From: Pseudarthrobacter phenanthrenivorans | GTDB taxonomy: Bacteria > Actinomycetota > Actinomycetes > Actinomycetales > Micrococcaceae | Reading direction: 5' to 3' | Length of the DNA: 64,000 bases | NCBI RefSeq assembly: GCF_000813845.1 | Contig: NZ_JWTB01000007.1 | Coordinates: forward strand, 62,001-126,000 | Shown here: positions 44,980 through 55,800 of the stretch, piece by piece | How the letters are laid out: each line of letters begins with the position of its first letter | How positions within the stretch are numbered: position 1 is the stretch's first letter | The notes under the pieces: generated by a model | The model's input: only the letters and a program-made list of their open reading frames with translations | What the model was told of the DNA's origin: nothing | Databases searched by the model: none | Program-made: the position numbers and the translations under genes

Positions 44980-47472
44980 TTAGACGCTCGGGGCGATCTC
45001 CGGGATGCGCGGCTTGGCGTTGCCGGCGAAGGTGAACTTCGCGTCGTCGCCTTCGCCTTCGACATCCACCACGACGATGTCGCCGGTGTGGATCTCGCCG
45101 AACAGGATCTTCTCGGAGAGCTGGTCCTCGATCTCGCGCTGGATGGTGCGGCGCAGCGGCCGGGCACCCATGGCGGGATCGTAGCCGCGGGTGGCCAGGA
45201 GCACCTTGGCGGCCTTGGTGAGCTCGATGCCCATGTCCTTGTCCTTGAGGCGCTTCTCCAGGCGGGTCACGAACAGGTCCACGATCTCGATGATCTCGTC
45301 CTGGGTGAGCTGCGGGAACACCACGACGTCGTCAACACGGTTCAGGAACTCGGGGCGGAAGTGCTGCTTGAGCTCCTCGGTGACACGGGCACGCATGCGG
45401 TTGTAGCCGGTCTGCGTGTCGGTGCCGGACTGGAAACCGGTGGCAACGCTCTTGGAGATGTCCCGGGTACCCAGGTTGGTGGTCATGATGATCACGGTGT
45501 TCTTGAAGTCCACCACGCGGCCCTGGGAGTCGGTCAGGCGGCCGTCTTCCAGGATCTGCAGCAGCGAGTTGAAGAGGTCCGCGTGGGCCTTTTCCACTTC
45601 GTCGAACAGGACCACGGAGAACGGACGACGGCGGACCTTCTCGGTCAGCTGGCCGCCCTCTTCGTAGCCGACGTAGCCCGGAGGGGCACCGAAGAGCCGC
45701 GAGACGGTGTGCTTCTCGGAGTACTCGGACATGTCCAGCGTGATAAGGGCGTCCTCTTCACCGAACAGGAACTCGGCGAGGGCCTTGGCGAGCTCGGTCT
45801 TGCCGACGCCGGTGGGGCCGGCGAAGATGAACGAGCCACCGGGGCGCTTGGGGTCCTTGAGCCCTGCACGGGTGCGGCGGATGGCCTGGGACAGTGCCTT
45901 GATGGCCTCGTCCTGGCCCACCACGCGCTTGTGCAGTTCCTCTTCCATCTTCAGCAGGCGCGAGGACTCTTCCTCGGTCAGCTTGAAGACCGGGATACCG
46001 GTGGAGTTGGCCAGCACCTCGGCGATGAGGTCCTCATCCACCTCGGAGATGTCGTCCATGCCGCCGGACTTCCAGTGGCGTTCCTTCTCGGCCCGCTCGG
46101 AGATCAGCTTCTGCTCCTTGTCGCGGAGCGAGGCTGCACCCTCGAAGTCCTGGGCGTCGATGGCGGATTCCTTCTCCATCTTCAGCTTGGCGATGCGCTC
46201 GTCCATGGCCTTGAGCTCCGGCGGAGCCGTCATGCGGCGGATGCGCAGCCGGGCGCCGGCTTCGTCGATCAGGTCGATGGCCTTGTCCGGCAGGAAGCGG
46301 TCCGAGATGTAGCGCTCGGCCAGGCTGGCGGCGGAGGCCAGGGCACCATCGGTGATGGTGACGCGGTGGTGTGCCTCGTACCGGTCGCGCAGGCCCTTGA
46401 GGATCTCGATGGCGTGCGCCACGGAGGGTTCCTTGACCTGGATCGGCTGGAAGCGGCGCTCCAGCGCGGCGTCCTTCTCGATGTGCTTGCGGTACTCATC
46501 GAGCGTGGTGGCACCGATGGTCTGCAGCTCGCCGCGGGCCAGCATGGGCTTCAGGATCGAGGCTGCGTCGATGGCGCCCTCGGCGGCACCGGCACCCACC
46601 AGGGTGTGGATCTCGTCGATGAACAGGATGATGTCGCCGCGGGTGCGGATCTCCTTGAGGACCTTCTTCAGGCGCTCTTCGAAGTCACCGCGGTAGCGGG
46701 AACCTGCCACCAGGGAACCGAGGTCCAGGGTGTACAGCTGCTTGTCGCGGATGGTCTCCGGAACGTCGCCGCGGACGATCGCCTGGGCCAGGCCTTCGAC
46801 GACGGCCGTCTTGCCGACACCGGGCTCGCCGATAAGGACCGGGTTGTTCTTGGTGCGGCGGGAAAGGACCTGCATGACGCGTTCCATTTCCTGCTCGCGG
46901 CCGATGACCGGGTCCAGCTTGTTCTCGCGCGCAGCCTGGGTCAGGTTGCGGCCGAACTGGTCCAGGACCACGGAACCGGCGGGGGCGCCTTCGGGCTGTC
47001 CGCCGCCGACGCCTGCGCCGGTAGTTTCCTTGCCCTGGTAGCCCGAGAGGAGCTGGATGACCTGCTGGCGGACCCGGTTGAGGTCGGCGCCGAGCTTGAC
47101 CAGGACCTGGGCGGCAACGCCCTCACCTTCGCGGATCAGGCCGAGCAGGATGTGCTCCGTGCCGATGTAGTTGTGGCCCAGCTGCAGGGCTTCGCGCAGC
47201 GAGAGCTCCAGCACCTTCTTGGCGCGGGGGGTAAAGGGGATGTGGCCGGAGGGAGCCTGCTGGCCCTGTCCGATGATCTCCTGCACCTGCTCGCGAACGC
47301 CGTCGAGCGAAATGCTCAAGGACTCAAGAGCTTTGGCGGCAACGCCCTCACCCTCATGGATCAGACCCAAGAGGATGTGTTCGGTACCGATGTAATTGTG
47401 GTTCAGCATGCGTGCCTCTTCTTGGGCAAGCACAACTACGCGACGGGCACGGTCCGTAAATCGCTCAAACAT
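44980..47472 (-). CDS. clpC: ATP-dependent Clp protease ATP-binding subunit ClpC
   Basis: The 830-residue Hsp100 unfoldase has two N-terminal Clp repeats (residues ~1-150; [20 protein letters not shown] and its twin). The first AAA+ domain has Walker A GEPGVGKT near residue 211, followed by a UVR-like middle region. The second AAA+ domain has [10 protein letters not shown] near residue 547. It feeds proteins to ClpP and is essential in many actinobacteria. AGGAG lies correctly before the ATG. The neighbouring lsr2 and lysS genes are typical for this genus. Confidence 0.97.
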   Translation of the reverse strand: MFERFTDRARRVVVLAQEEARMLNHNYIGTEHILLGLIHEGEGVAAKALESLSISLDGVREQVQEIIGQGQQAPSGHIPFTPRAKKVLELSLREALQLGHNYIGTEHILLGLIREGEGVAAQVLVKLGADLNRVRQQVIQLLSGYQGKETTGAGVGGGQPEGAPAGSVVLDQFGRNLTQAARENKLDPVIGREQEMERVMQVLSRRTKNNPVLIGEPGVGKTAVVEGLAQAIVRGDVPETIRDKQLYTLDLGSLVAGSRYRGDFEERLKKVLKEIRTRGDIILFIDEIHTLVGAGAAEGAIDAASILKPMLARGELQTIGATTLDEYRKHIEKDAALERRFQPIQVKEPSVAHAIEILKGLRDRYEAHHRVTITDGALASAASLAERYISDRFLPDKAIDLIDEAGARLRIRRMTAPPELKAMDERIAKLKMEKESAIDAQDFEGAASLRDKEQKLISERAEKERHWKSGGMDDISEVDEDLIAEVLANSTGIPVFKLTEEESSRLLKMEEELHKRVVGQDEAIKALSQAIRRTRAGLKDPKRPGGSFIFAGPTGVGKTELAKALAEFLFGEEDALITLDMSEYSEKHTVSRLFGAPPGYVGYEEGGQLTEKVRRRPFSVVLFDEVEKAHADLFNSLLQILEDGRLTDSQGRVVDFKNTVIIMTTNLGTRDISKSVATGFQSGTDTQTGYNRMRARVTEELKQHFRPEFLNRVDDVVVFPQLTQDEIIEIVDLFVTRLEKRLKDKDMGIELTKAAKVLLATRGYDPAMGARPLRRTIQREIEDQLSEKILFGEIHTGDIVVVDVEGEGDDAKFTFAGNAKPRIPEIAPSV

Positions 47473-47770
47473 TTCGCCACACTCCTAGCTACGACGTACT
47501 TTGATGCTACGTGCCAGCTCCGGAGTTGTGGAGCGTGTTCGCCACAGGGGAAACCGGGGCGCTTGCGGGAATAACCGGCGGGCGGAGCCGGGGACGGGTC
47601 CGTGCTGCGGATCAGCCGCTGAATCCGGGACTGCACCTTCGGGTGCTGGCGCATTTCCGGGCTGCCTGGAGAAGCCATTACCGCCGCGGCTGCTGGCGGC
47701 CGGGAAACCCGAAAAAAGCCATTTTGATGCGTCCAGCCCGCCTGCGCGGCTCTCCTTATTGCGGAATAGA
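47473..47770. other. Non-coding interval upstream of clpC
   Basis: Nothing definite is seen over ~300 bases except a possible clpC -10 (TAGCAT on the minus strand near 47500) and a half-site GTTCGC (47537-47542) that might belong to a ClgR box but lacks its second half. Open frames here have no coding character. Confidence 0.4.
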
Positions 47771-47808
47771 GAAACCCCGCCCCGCCTGGCGGCGGTAAGC
47801 GGGGTTTC
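47771..47808 (-). terminator. lsr2 terminator
   Basis: A 10-bp stem GAAACCCCGC/GCGGGGTTTC lies 20 bases past the lsr2 stop. On the minus strand it ends GTTTCTCTATT, a weak T-rich tail. Confidence 0.75.
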
Positions 47809-47827
47809 GGTGGAGCTTAAGCCGGCC

Positions 47828-48157
47828 CTAGGAATTTGCCTTTTGGTAGGCTTCCTGGATTTCGGCCTGAATTCGGCCGCGGCTGTTAACGGTGTAGCCG
47901 TTATCCCGGGCCCATTGCCGGATTTGCGCCGAATCATGGCCTCGGCCGGCGGCCGGTGCCTTTGCCCGCTGCGGGCGCCCGCCGGACGCCTTGCGTGCAG
48001 CGGTAATGAACCTCTCCAATGAAGACCGGAGTTCAGCGGCATTGGCTGCGGACAGGTCAATCTCGTAGTTGACCCCATCGAGGCCGAACTTCACATTCTC
48101 GTCTGCGGATCCCCCATCCAAATCATCAACGAGGATGATGTTTACTTTCTGTGCCAT
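47828..48157 (-). CDS. lsr2: Lsr2 nucleoid-associated protein
   Basis: The 109-residue H-NS-like xenogeneic silencer of actinobacteria starts MAQKVNIILVDDLDG. It has an N-terminal dimerisation domain (residues ~1-60) and a C-terminal DNA-binding domain with the AT-hook-like RGR core in NSRGRIQAEIQEAYQKA. It bridges AT-rich DNA and silences acquired genes. AGGAAG precedes the ATG; a longer frame upstream is not family-like. Confidence 0.96.
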   Translation of the reverse strand: MAQKVNIILVDDLDGGSADENVKFGLDGVNYEIDLSAANAAELRSSLERFITAARKASGGRPQRAKAPAAGRGHDSAQIRQWARDNGYTVNSRGRIQAEIQEAYQKANS

Positions 48158-48296
48158 TAAGGTCTTCCTCTTGCTGGAAAGTCGGTTTTTCAGAAAAGCA
48201 GGATGTTTCCCAAAAAAAGTATGACTCTTATCTTGGCAACGCGTCAAAGCGCCTAATGGTTCCTTGGGGATAAAGGCGGAAAGTAGGGGGTTTTAT

Positions 48297-48473
48297 CTAT
48301 TTGGATTCCGGGCCCGGGCCGTCCGTGGGCTGCACGGGCTGGGAATCGGCTTCGGCCTGGGCACGGGCCTCCGCCTGCCGCTCCGCCTTGTCCGCATTGA
48401 AGATTGCCTTCATGGCAAACCAGAAGAGCAGGCCCACCACCAGGGAGGGCAGGAGAACTGCGACGTATTCCAT
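48297..48473 (-). CDS. Small single-span membrane protein downstream of lysS
   Basis: The 58-residue product has one N-terminal membrane helix (VAVLLPSLVVGLLFWFAMKAI) and a charged Ala/Glu-rich cytoplasmic tail ending DGPGPESK. The ATG lies two bases after the lysS stop, so it is translationally coupled. Such a small membrane protein after lysS looks conserved in related genera, but its role is unknown. Confidence 0.7.
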   Translation of the reverse strand: MEYVAVLLPSLVVGLLFWFAMKAIFNADKAERQAEARAQAEADSQPVQPTDGPGPESK

Positions 48474-48475
48474 GG

Positions 48476-50008
48476 TCAGTGCCCTTCGGGCTTCAGCAGG
48501 GGGAACAGGATGGTTTCGCGGATGCCGGCCCCGGTGAAGAGCATCACCAGCCGGTCGATGCCAAGGCCGATGCCACCCATGGGGGGAGCCCCGTATTCCA
48601 GGGCGCGCAGGAAGTCCTCGTCCAGCTGCATGGCCTCGACGTCGCCTGCGGCCGCATGCAGGGACTGCTCGGTGAGCCGCTCGCGCTGGATGACGGGGTC
48701 GATCAGCTCGGAGAAGGCGGTACCTCGCTCCATGCCGCCGATGATCAGGTCCCAGGCCTCAATCAACCGGCCGTCCTCGCGGTGCGGCCGGGCCAGTGGC
48801 TGCGCGGACGGCGGGTAGTCGTAGACGAAGGTGGGATTCAGCAGGGTGGGCTCCACGATCTCACCGAAGAGCTCCACCACCAGCTTCTCGGCGTCCCACT
48901 TGGGGTCCACCTTGACGTCGTGCTTTTCGGCGATCCCGCGCAGCACCTCAACGGACGTATCCGGCGTGATCTCCTGCCCAACGGCGTCGGAAAGTCCGGG
49001 GTACACCGGCAGCCAGGCCCACTCGCCGTCGAGGTTGATCTCCCCTGCTTCGGTCTGCAGGACACGGCCGGCACCCACGGCGTCCGCGGCGTCAAGGATG
49101 ATCTCCTTGATCCGTTCGGCCATGACGAATTGGTCGGCCCAGGCCTCGTAGCACTCAAGGGTGGTGAATTCGGGGCTGTGGGTGGAGTCCACGCCTTCGT
49201 TGCGGAACACGCGGCCCATGTCGTACACGCGGTCGATGCCGCCCACGACTGCCCGCTTGAGGTACAGCTCGGTGGCGATGCGCAGGGTCATCTTCTGGTC
49301 GAATGCGTTCATGTGGGTCTCGAACGGGCGGGCCAGGGCGCCGCCGTGGACCAGGTTCAGGATGGGCGTTTCCACCTCGACGTAGCGGTGGCGGAACAGC
49401 GTTTCGCGGATGGAACGGGTGATGGCCGCGCGGGTGTAGACCATCTCGCGTGCCTCGTCGCGGACCATCAGGTCAACGTAGCGCTGGCGGACGCGGGTTT
49501 CCTCGTTCAGGTCCGCGTGCAGGACGGGCAGCGGGCGGAGGGCCTTGGAGGCCATGGACCAGGAATCCGCCATGATGGACAGCTCGCCGCGGCGGGAGGA
49601 GATGACCTCGCCCTTGATGAAGACGTGGTCGCCGAGGTCAACCAAGGCCTTCCAGTCGGCGAGCGCTTCCTCGCCCACGTTGGCCAGGCTGAGCATGGCC
49701 TGCAGGCGGGTGGCCTTGCCGTCGGTGCCGCCTTCCTGCAGGGTGGCGAAGCAGAGCTTGCCGGTGTTGCGGATGAAGACAACCCGCCCGGTGACGCCCA
49801 CGATGTCGCCGGTGGTATCGTCCGCTTCGAGGTGCGCGTACTTTTCCCGGATCTCGGCGAGGGAGTGCGTGCGCTCCACACCCACGGGGTACGCCTCGGC
49901 GCCGCGCTCAAGAAGTTTGGCGCGCTTTTCCATGCGGATGCGCATCTGCTCGCTGGCGTCGACGGGCTCTGGGGCGTTCTTGGGCGCGGGGGTGTTTTGG
50001 GAAGTCAC
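48476..50008 (-). CDS. lysS: Lysyl-tRNA synthetase (class II)
   Basis: The 510-residue enzyme has an N-terminal OB-fold anticodon-binding domain (residues ~60-170) and a class II core with motif 2 (FRNEGVDSTHSPEFTTLE) and motif 3 (GIGLGIDRLVMLF). It charges tRNA-Lys, whose TTT isoacceptor is also in this window. The GTG at 50008 is used because a TAAACT -10 box lies eight bases upstream; an ATG two codons earlier is the alternative. Confidence 0.96.
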   Translation of the reverse strand: MTSQNTPAPKNAPEPVDASEQMRIRMEKRAKLLERGAEAYPVGVERTHSLAEIREKYAHLEADDTTGDIVGVTGRVVFIRNTGKLCFATLQEGGTDGKATRLQAMLSLANVGEEALADWKALVDLGDHVFIKGEVISSRRGELSIMADSWSMASKALRPLPVLHADLNEETRVRQRYVDLMVRDEAREMVYTRAAITRSIRETLFRHRYVEVETPILNLVHGGALARPFETHMNAFDQKMTLRIATELYLKRAVVGGIDRVYDMGRVFRNEGVDSTHSPEFTTLECYEAWADQFVMAERIKEIILDAADAVGAGRVLQTEAGEINLDGEWAWLPVYPGLSDAVGQEITPDTSVEVLRGIAEKHDVKVDPKWDAEKLVVELFGEIVEPTLLNPTFVYDYPPSAQPLARPHREDGRLIEAWDLIIGGMERGTAFSELIDPVIQRERLTEQSLHAAAGDVEAMQLDEDFLRALEYGAPPMGGIGLGIDRLVMLFTGAGIRETILFPLLKPEGH

Positions 50009-50082
50009 AATCATCAAGTTTACCGGGCATTGGGTAGCCGGGTTCCCAGTTGCCGTGCAGGTGTGCGCCCTAGGATGGGCGG

Positions 50083-51003
50083 GTGAAAGAACGCGTACTT
50101 CCAACGCACGACGGCGGCAGGCTGGCTTTGTACAGCTACGGCACCGATGATGCCCCGGGCGAAAAGCGGGTGCTGGTGATCGGCGGGGCGTTCCTCACGG
50201 CGCTGATCTACCGCCCGTTCTCGATTGAGCTGGCCAAGGGCCTGGGTGACGGCTGGGCGGTGGACGTCTACGACCGCCGGGGCCGCGGCAACTCGTCAGA
50301 ACAGCCGGCGGACTATTCCATGGCCACGGAAATCCAGGATGTCCGGACGGTCCTCACCGCCACCGGTGCCCGGAACATCCTGGGCCACAGCCTGGGCGGG
50401 GCGGTGGCCCTGAACGCCGTCCAGGAGTTCACCGGGACCTCGTTCGTCCCGGACAGGCTGGCCGTGTACGACGCGGCGGTGAACAGCGACGGCAGCATCG
50501 ACACCGCGTGGCTTGACGGGTTCGAGGACGCCGTCAACAACGGCAGGGTGGGCCACGCCCTGGCGCACATGAAGAAGGCCACCAAGCCCGGTTCGGCGAT
50601 GGCCAGGATCCCGGAGCCGGTGCTGGCCGGCCTGATGGCCGTGTTGTCCCGCACGAAGGTCAACAGGATGTTCCAGCAGGTCATGCCCAGTGGAGTGGGC
50701 GAACTGCGGGCCGCCTACGACGAAAAGGACCACGCCCGGGACTTCAGCGTGCTCCCCGCGGGCACGCATTTCATGGCCGGCGGAAAGAGCCCCCGCTACT
50801 ACAAGGTGACGGCGGAGCGGCTGCATGCGGCGGTGCCGGGCCGCACCTACCAGCTGTCCCCCAAGTGTTTCCACGGTTCCATTCCGGCCGCCGTGAAGGA
50901 ACTGGTGACGGACATCGCGGCCTACTTCACAGCCGGCTCTGAACGTCCGGACGGGGAGCCCCGCCCGGACGCCACTGGCGCTATCCGCGTTCCCCGCGGC
51001 TGA
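50083..51003 (+). CDS. Alpha/beta hydrolase
   Basis: The 306-residue protein has the nucleophile elbow GHSLGGAVAL (~residue 105), an oxyanion-region VIGGAFLTALIYRPF and a catalytic His in SPKCFHGSIP. It resembles the hydrolase at 60654 throughout: both have a DRRGRG/NRRGRG-type loop, AVYDxAVxxxGS and similar length. The GTG lies six bases after TAGGAT (leaderless). Substrate unknown. Confidence 0.85.
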   Translation: MKERVLPTHDGGRLALYSYGTDDAPGEKRVLVIGGAFLTALIYRPFSIELAKGLGDGWAVDVYDRRGRGNSSEQPADYSMATEIQDVRTVLTATGARNILGHSLGGAVALNAVQEFTGTSFVPDRLAVYDAAVNSDGSIDTAWLDGFEDAVNNGRVGHALAHMKKATKPGSAMARIPEPVLAGLMAVLSRTKVNRMFQQVMPSGVGELRAAYDEKDHARDFSVLPAGTHFMAGGKSPRYYKVTAERLHAAVPGRTYQLSPKCFHGSIPAAVKELVTDIAAYFTAGSERPDGEPRPDATGAIRVPRG

Positions 51004-52828
51004 AGCCGGCCAGCGCCGCTTCCCCGAGGTCGCGCCACACCGTCCGCGGCTTCGGGGCCACGCTCCGGTCCGCCAGCCAGTCGCCCCAGGCGGTGATGTC
51101 CTCGCCGGAGGAGGCAGCCACGGCGTCGCAGGCGAATCCAACGGCGGTGGAACCGTCCGAAAGCGTCACGGATCCCAGCAGCATGGGCTCGGGAAGGGCC
51201 GCCAGGAACGTCCCAAGGGCCGTCGGGGACAGCAGCCACCGCTCCCCCGCGAGCTCGGCGCCGTCGTCGGACCGGTAGACGCCCGGCTTGGGCGGCACCG
51301 TGGCCAGCGACACCATCCGGTAGCGTGCGGCGGTCCGGACGGGCCCGTCCCAGTACGCCCCCAGTTCCTCCAGCTGCGGTGCCAATGGCTGCCCCCTGCG
51401 GTGCGCTCCCACCACCACCAGCGGGACGGCGGCGGCGCCGGCGGCCACCGGCCAGGGAACGGACGACGGCGGCTGGCTGGCTGCCGCCTGCAGGGGAACC
51501 GAAGCGCCGGCAGCAAAGAGCGCCGGGGCGGCGGGGGTGGCTTCGATGCGGCGGGCGATGTCTGCGGCCACGGCGTCGTCGAAGGTCCGTCCCACTACCG
51601 TCAGCCCGAACTGGGCACCCTCCACCTCGCCGGCAGGAACCGCCACGGCGCAGAGATCAAAGAGGTTGCAGAAGTTGGTGTACGTGCCCATCCGGGAGTT
51701 CACGCCCACCGGGTCCGCGGCCACGTCGGCCAGCGTGGGGTGGAACGGCGCGGTGGGGATCAGCAGGCCGTCGAAGCCCTCCAGCCGGGCCATCGCCTTC
51801 GCCTTGAGTGCTTCCAGCTTGGCGGTATCGGCAACGTACCGGTGCGCGGGAACGGTGCCGGCCGCCCTGATGATGCCCTCCACCGTGGGGTCGATGCCCG
51901 CGTCCCCTGCCCCGCCGCCGTCGAACGTTTCCAGGAAGCTGCCCACGGCGGCATGCCGTTCTGCCACCAGCCCGCCGTCGTAAAGGAGCCGGGCGGCCTC
52001 GAGGAAGTCGTCGAATTCGATGGGGGCTGTTTCCACACCGGAGGCTGTGAGACGGCCTACGTGCCGCCCAAACTCGGCAGCCCAGGCCGGCGGAAGGGCC
52101 GGGAGGGTGGCCGGATACGCGACCCGGGGCCGTGATGGTGCAGCCAGCCGGACGTCCGTGGGCCAGTCGCGGGAGTTGCCGGCCATGACGCCCATGGCCA
52201 GCTCGGCGGTGGACAGGTCCCGGGCAAAGATGGTGACGGCATCCCAGGACCGGCAGGCGGGCACCACACCGGCAGTGGAGACGGCGCCCAGGGTGGCCTT
52301 GATCCCAACAATGCCCTGGAGCCCGGCCGGCACCCGGCCGGAGCCGGCGGTGTCCGTGCCGATGGCGATGTCCACGAGCCCCAGCGCGACGGCCACGGCG
52401 GAGCCGGAGCTGGACCCGCCGGAGATGTACTCCGGCCGGCGCGAGTCGCGGACGGCACCGTAGGGGCTGCGGGTCCCCACCAGGCCCGTGGCGAACTGGT
52501 CAAGGTTGGTGGCCCCCAGGACCAGGGCGCCGGCGGCACAGAGCCGGGCCACCGCTTCGGCGTCCTTTTCCGGGAGGTAGCCGAATCCGGGGCAGGCGGC
52601 CGTCGTCGGGATGCCGGCCACGTCCACGTTGTTCTTGACGGCGAGCAGCAGGCCGGCCAGCGGGAGCTGCGCCCCGCCGGCCACAGCGGTATCTATGGAC
52701 GCCGCTTCGGCCAGCAGGTCCTCCCCGCTGCGGAGGGTAATCCAGATTTCGGGCCGGTCCACTGCCTTGAGCGCTGCGAGCGCTGCCTTCACGCGGCGGG
52801 TGGCGTTGGCGGTGACTGGCGTGCTCAT
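50981..52828 (-). CDS. atzF: Allophanate hydrolase
   Basis: The 615-residue amidase-signature enzyme has the Ser-cisSer-Lys triad: Lys in LLAVKNNVDVAG (~residue 62), GGSSSGSAVAVALG and TDTAGSGRVPAG. A C-terminal ~150-residue domain typical of AtzF follows (PLVVVGAHRRGQPLAPQLEELGA). It splits allophanate to two ammonia and two CO2. The start overlaps the carboxylase stop by four bases. Its end runs 23 bases into the convergent hydrolase gene. Confidence 0.94.
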   Translation of the reverse strand: MSTPVTANATRRVKAALAALKAVDRPEIWITLRSGEDLLAEAASIDTAVAGGAQLPLAGLLLAVKNNVDVAGIPTTAACPGFGYLPEKDAEAVARLCAAGALVLGATNLDQFATGLVGTRSPYGAVRDSRRPEYISGGSSSGSAVAVALGLVDIAIGTDTAGSGRVPAGLQGIVGIKATLGAVSTAGVVPACRSWDAVTIFARDLSTAELAMGVMAGNSRDWPTDVRLAAPSRPRVAYPATLPALPPAWAAEFGRHVGRLTASGVETAPIEFDDFLEAARLLYDGGLVAERHAAVGSFLETFDGGGAGDAGIDPTVEGIIRAAGTVPAHRYVADTAKLEALKAKAMARLEGFDGLLIPTAPFHPTLADVAADPVGVNSRMGTYTNFCNLFDLCAVAVPAGEVEGAQFGLTVVGRTFDDAVAADIARRIEATPAAPALFAAGASVPLQAAASQPPSSVPWPVAAGAAAVPLVVVGAHRRGQPLAPQLEELGAYWDGPVRTAARYRMVSLATVPPKPGVYRSDDGAELAGERWLLSPTALGTFLAALPEPMLLGSVTLSDGSTAVGFACDAVAASSGEDITAWGDWLADRSVAPKPRTVWRDLGEAALAGFSRGERG

Positions 52829-55800
52829 ACGGCTGCCTCTTCCAGTTCCAGTTCTTCCAGTCCTGCCGGTTCGGGGGCGCCTGCCGGTTCGGGGGCGCCT
52901 GCCGGTTCGGGGGCGCCAAGGACCACCACTGCCTCGCCGGCCACCACCTGGCCGCCGGCCGCCGGCAGGACCCGCAACACCACGCCGTCGCACGGCGCCT
53001 CGAGCACGGTTTCCATCTTCATGGCCTCCAGCGATACCAGCGGCTGGCCCTTGGCCACCCGGTCGCCTTCCGCCACGTCGACCTTCCAGACGCTGGCGGC
53101 GAAGGGTGCTGCGACGAGGGAGCCGTTCGCCGGGACCTCAACGTCGTCCACCACGGGCGTGACGACGGCGGCGAGGGCCTCGGCGCGGTCGAACTCGCCG
53201 GCGTCGGCCCAGGCCTGCCGTTCCACGGCGAAGGCCGCGCCCTGCTTGTCCCTGAATGCGTCGATGGAAACGCGGTTCTCGGCCAGGAACTGTTCGTGCC
53301 CGGCCAGGGAGAAGGTGCCGTCCTCGATCTCCACCCCGCGGCCGCGGCCGGCGGCCATATCGGCGCGCAGGTCCAGCAGTTCCTCGGGGCTGACGGGGTA
53401 CCAGGAGATCCGGTCGAAGAAGCGGAGCAGCCACGGCGACCCGGGTTCGAACGGGGCGGAGTCGGCGTACCGCGACCACACCTGGGTGGTGCGGCCCACG
53501 AACTGGTAGCCGCCCGGACCTTCCATGCCGTAGATGCACATGTAGGCGCCGCCGATGCCCACGGCGTTCTCCGGCGTCCAGGTGCGGGCAGGGTTGTACT
53601 TGGTGGTGACCAGCCGGTGCCGCGGGTCCAGCGGGGTGGCCACCGGCGCTCCGAGGTAGACGTCGCCGAGTCCCAGGACCAGGTACTCGGCGTTGAAGAC
53701 GGTGTCGAAAACGTCGTTGACCGAGTCCAGGCCGTTGATGCGTCGGATGAACTCGATGTTCCAGGGGCACCAGGGGGCGTCGTCGCGGACGCCTGCCATG
53801 TAGCGTTCGATCGCTTCCCGGGTTGCTGGATCGTCCCAGGACAGCGGCAGCCGGACCGTGCGGCTGGGCACCACCAGTTCCGAGCTGGCGGGCAGGGCTG
53901 CCTCGACCTCCTGGACCAGGTCCAGCAGCCGGGCGGTGGACAGGACCGACGGGTCCACCTTGATCTGCAGCGACCGAATGCCGGGAGTGAGGTCCACGAT
54001 GCCAGGCACCCGGAGCTGTTCAATGTGCTGGTGCAGGGCGTGGACCCGGGCGCGCAGCCCGAGGTCCAGCACCATCTCGCCGTATTCCACCAGCAGGTTG
54101 TCATCGCCGGAGCGGCGGTAGGTGACTGCGGGCCGGCCGGAACCTTCCGGCACCCGGCCCAGCACGCCGTCGTCGCCGTCCCCGCGGACGGGGCGGGGGG
54201 CCGTGCGGCCTACGGCCTGAGCTGCCGTGGACGGGTCCGCTGACCACAATGCATCCCCCGGGAGGACCAGCTGCCGGCCGGGTCCCAGGTCCCTGGCCGA
54301 CGGCGCCCGGCTGGCTTTGATGGGCACGAACCGGACCTTGTCGCCCGGCCGCAGTTGGCCCAGCTTCCAGCGCTCGGCCGTCACCACGGTGACGGGGCAG
54401 ACGAAGCCGCCCAGGCTGGGGCCGTCCGGGCCCAGCAGGATGGGGGTGTCACCGGTGAAGTCCAGGGCGCCGACGGAGTAGGCGGTGTCGTGGATGTTGG
54501 ACGGGTGCAGGCCTGCCTCGCCGCCGTCGGTGCGGGCCCAGCGGGGCTTGGGGCCGATGAGGCGGACGCCGGTGCGCGCGGAGTTGAAGTGCACCTCATA
54601 CTCAGTGCCGTACAGCTCCTCGATGTCTTCGCGCTGGAAGAACTCGGGGGCGCCGTGCGGGCCTTCGGCCACTGCCAGTTCCCAGGTTGTGGTGAGGGCG
54701 GGACGGCTGTCGAGCGGGACGACTGCGGTTGGGGCCGGGTCCTCCGCGGACTTCACCGCGCGCAGCACGTCGCCTGCCCGGAGGACCCGTCCGGCGTGGC
54801 CGCCGAACTGGCCCAGGGTGAAGGTGGAGGCGCTGCCCAGGTACTCGGGGATGTCGAGGCCGCCCTGGAACAGGATGTAGCCGCGCAGGCCCTGGCCGGC
54901 GGCCGTGCCGACGTCGAGCGTTCCGCCGGCCGGGACGGTGACGGGTGTCCAGGCAGGCACCTCCGCGCCGTCGACCGTTACCGTTGCCTCGGCACCGGTG
55001 ACGCAGATGGTGGTGGCGTGGGTGAAGGTCAGGCTGGGGCCGGTCATGGTGAATTCCAGGCCGGGGGCGCCTTCCGGGTTGCCCAGGGCAGTGTTGCCGA
55101 GCCGGAAGGAGAGGTCGTCCATCGGGCCGCTGGGCGGAACACCGATCTGCCAGAGACCGGTCCGTCCCGGCCAGTCCTGCACGCTGGTCTGCAGGCCGGG
55201 GCGGGTGACGGTGATGCGCGGCTCCGGGTCCCCAACACCGTCAAGGGTGCTGGTGGAGTGCCCCACGCTGCGGACCACGTCCATGCCGCTGACCGCCCGG
55301 AGCATTCCCAGGTTGGTCTCGATGCCGTCGATCCGGGTGTTCTCCAGGGCGGCGGCGAGCCGGTCGAAGGCCTCGGCGCGGTTGGCGCCGGAGGTAATGA
55401 TTTTGCCCAGGAGGGGATCGTAGTTGGTGGAAACGTCGGTGCCGGTCTCCACCCAGGCATCAACGCGTGCTTCGGCCGGGCCGGGATAGGCGGCGTTGGT
55501 GACGGTCCCGGCGCTGGGCTGGAAGCTGCGGGCCGGGTCCTCGGCGTAGACGCGGGCTTCCACGGCGTGGCCGGATACCGGCAGCGCGTCCGGAACATCG
55601 GCCAGGACAGCCTGGGCTTCGGCTCCGCCCTGGGCCAGGCGGAGCATCCATGCCACCAGGTCCACGCCCGTGACGGATTCGGTGACGGGGTGTTCCACCT
55701 GGAGGCGGGCATTGACTTCCAGGAAGGAGGCTTCCCGGCGGGCGGAGTCGTAGACGAACTCCACGGTGCCGGCGGAGCGGTAGTTAAGGGAGGCGCAGAG

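Noticed and set aside
47537..47551. ClgR box upstream of clpC
   Set aside because: GTTCGC is present, but the GCG half at the expected distance is replaced by GGG.
44956..47574. Very long open frame on the plus strand opposite clpC (and similar long frames opposite prfC, the carboxylase, the permease and pstCA)
   Set aside because: Typical antisense shadow of GC-rich coding DNA: the opposite strand has clear ClpC domains, and the plus-strand translation has no recognisable fold or start signal.
47501..48078. Open frames on both strands between clpC and lsr2
   Set aside because: Arg/Pro/Ser-rich translations without ribosome-binding sites or family patterns; they overlap lsr2 and its terminator.
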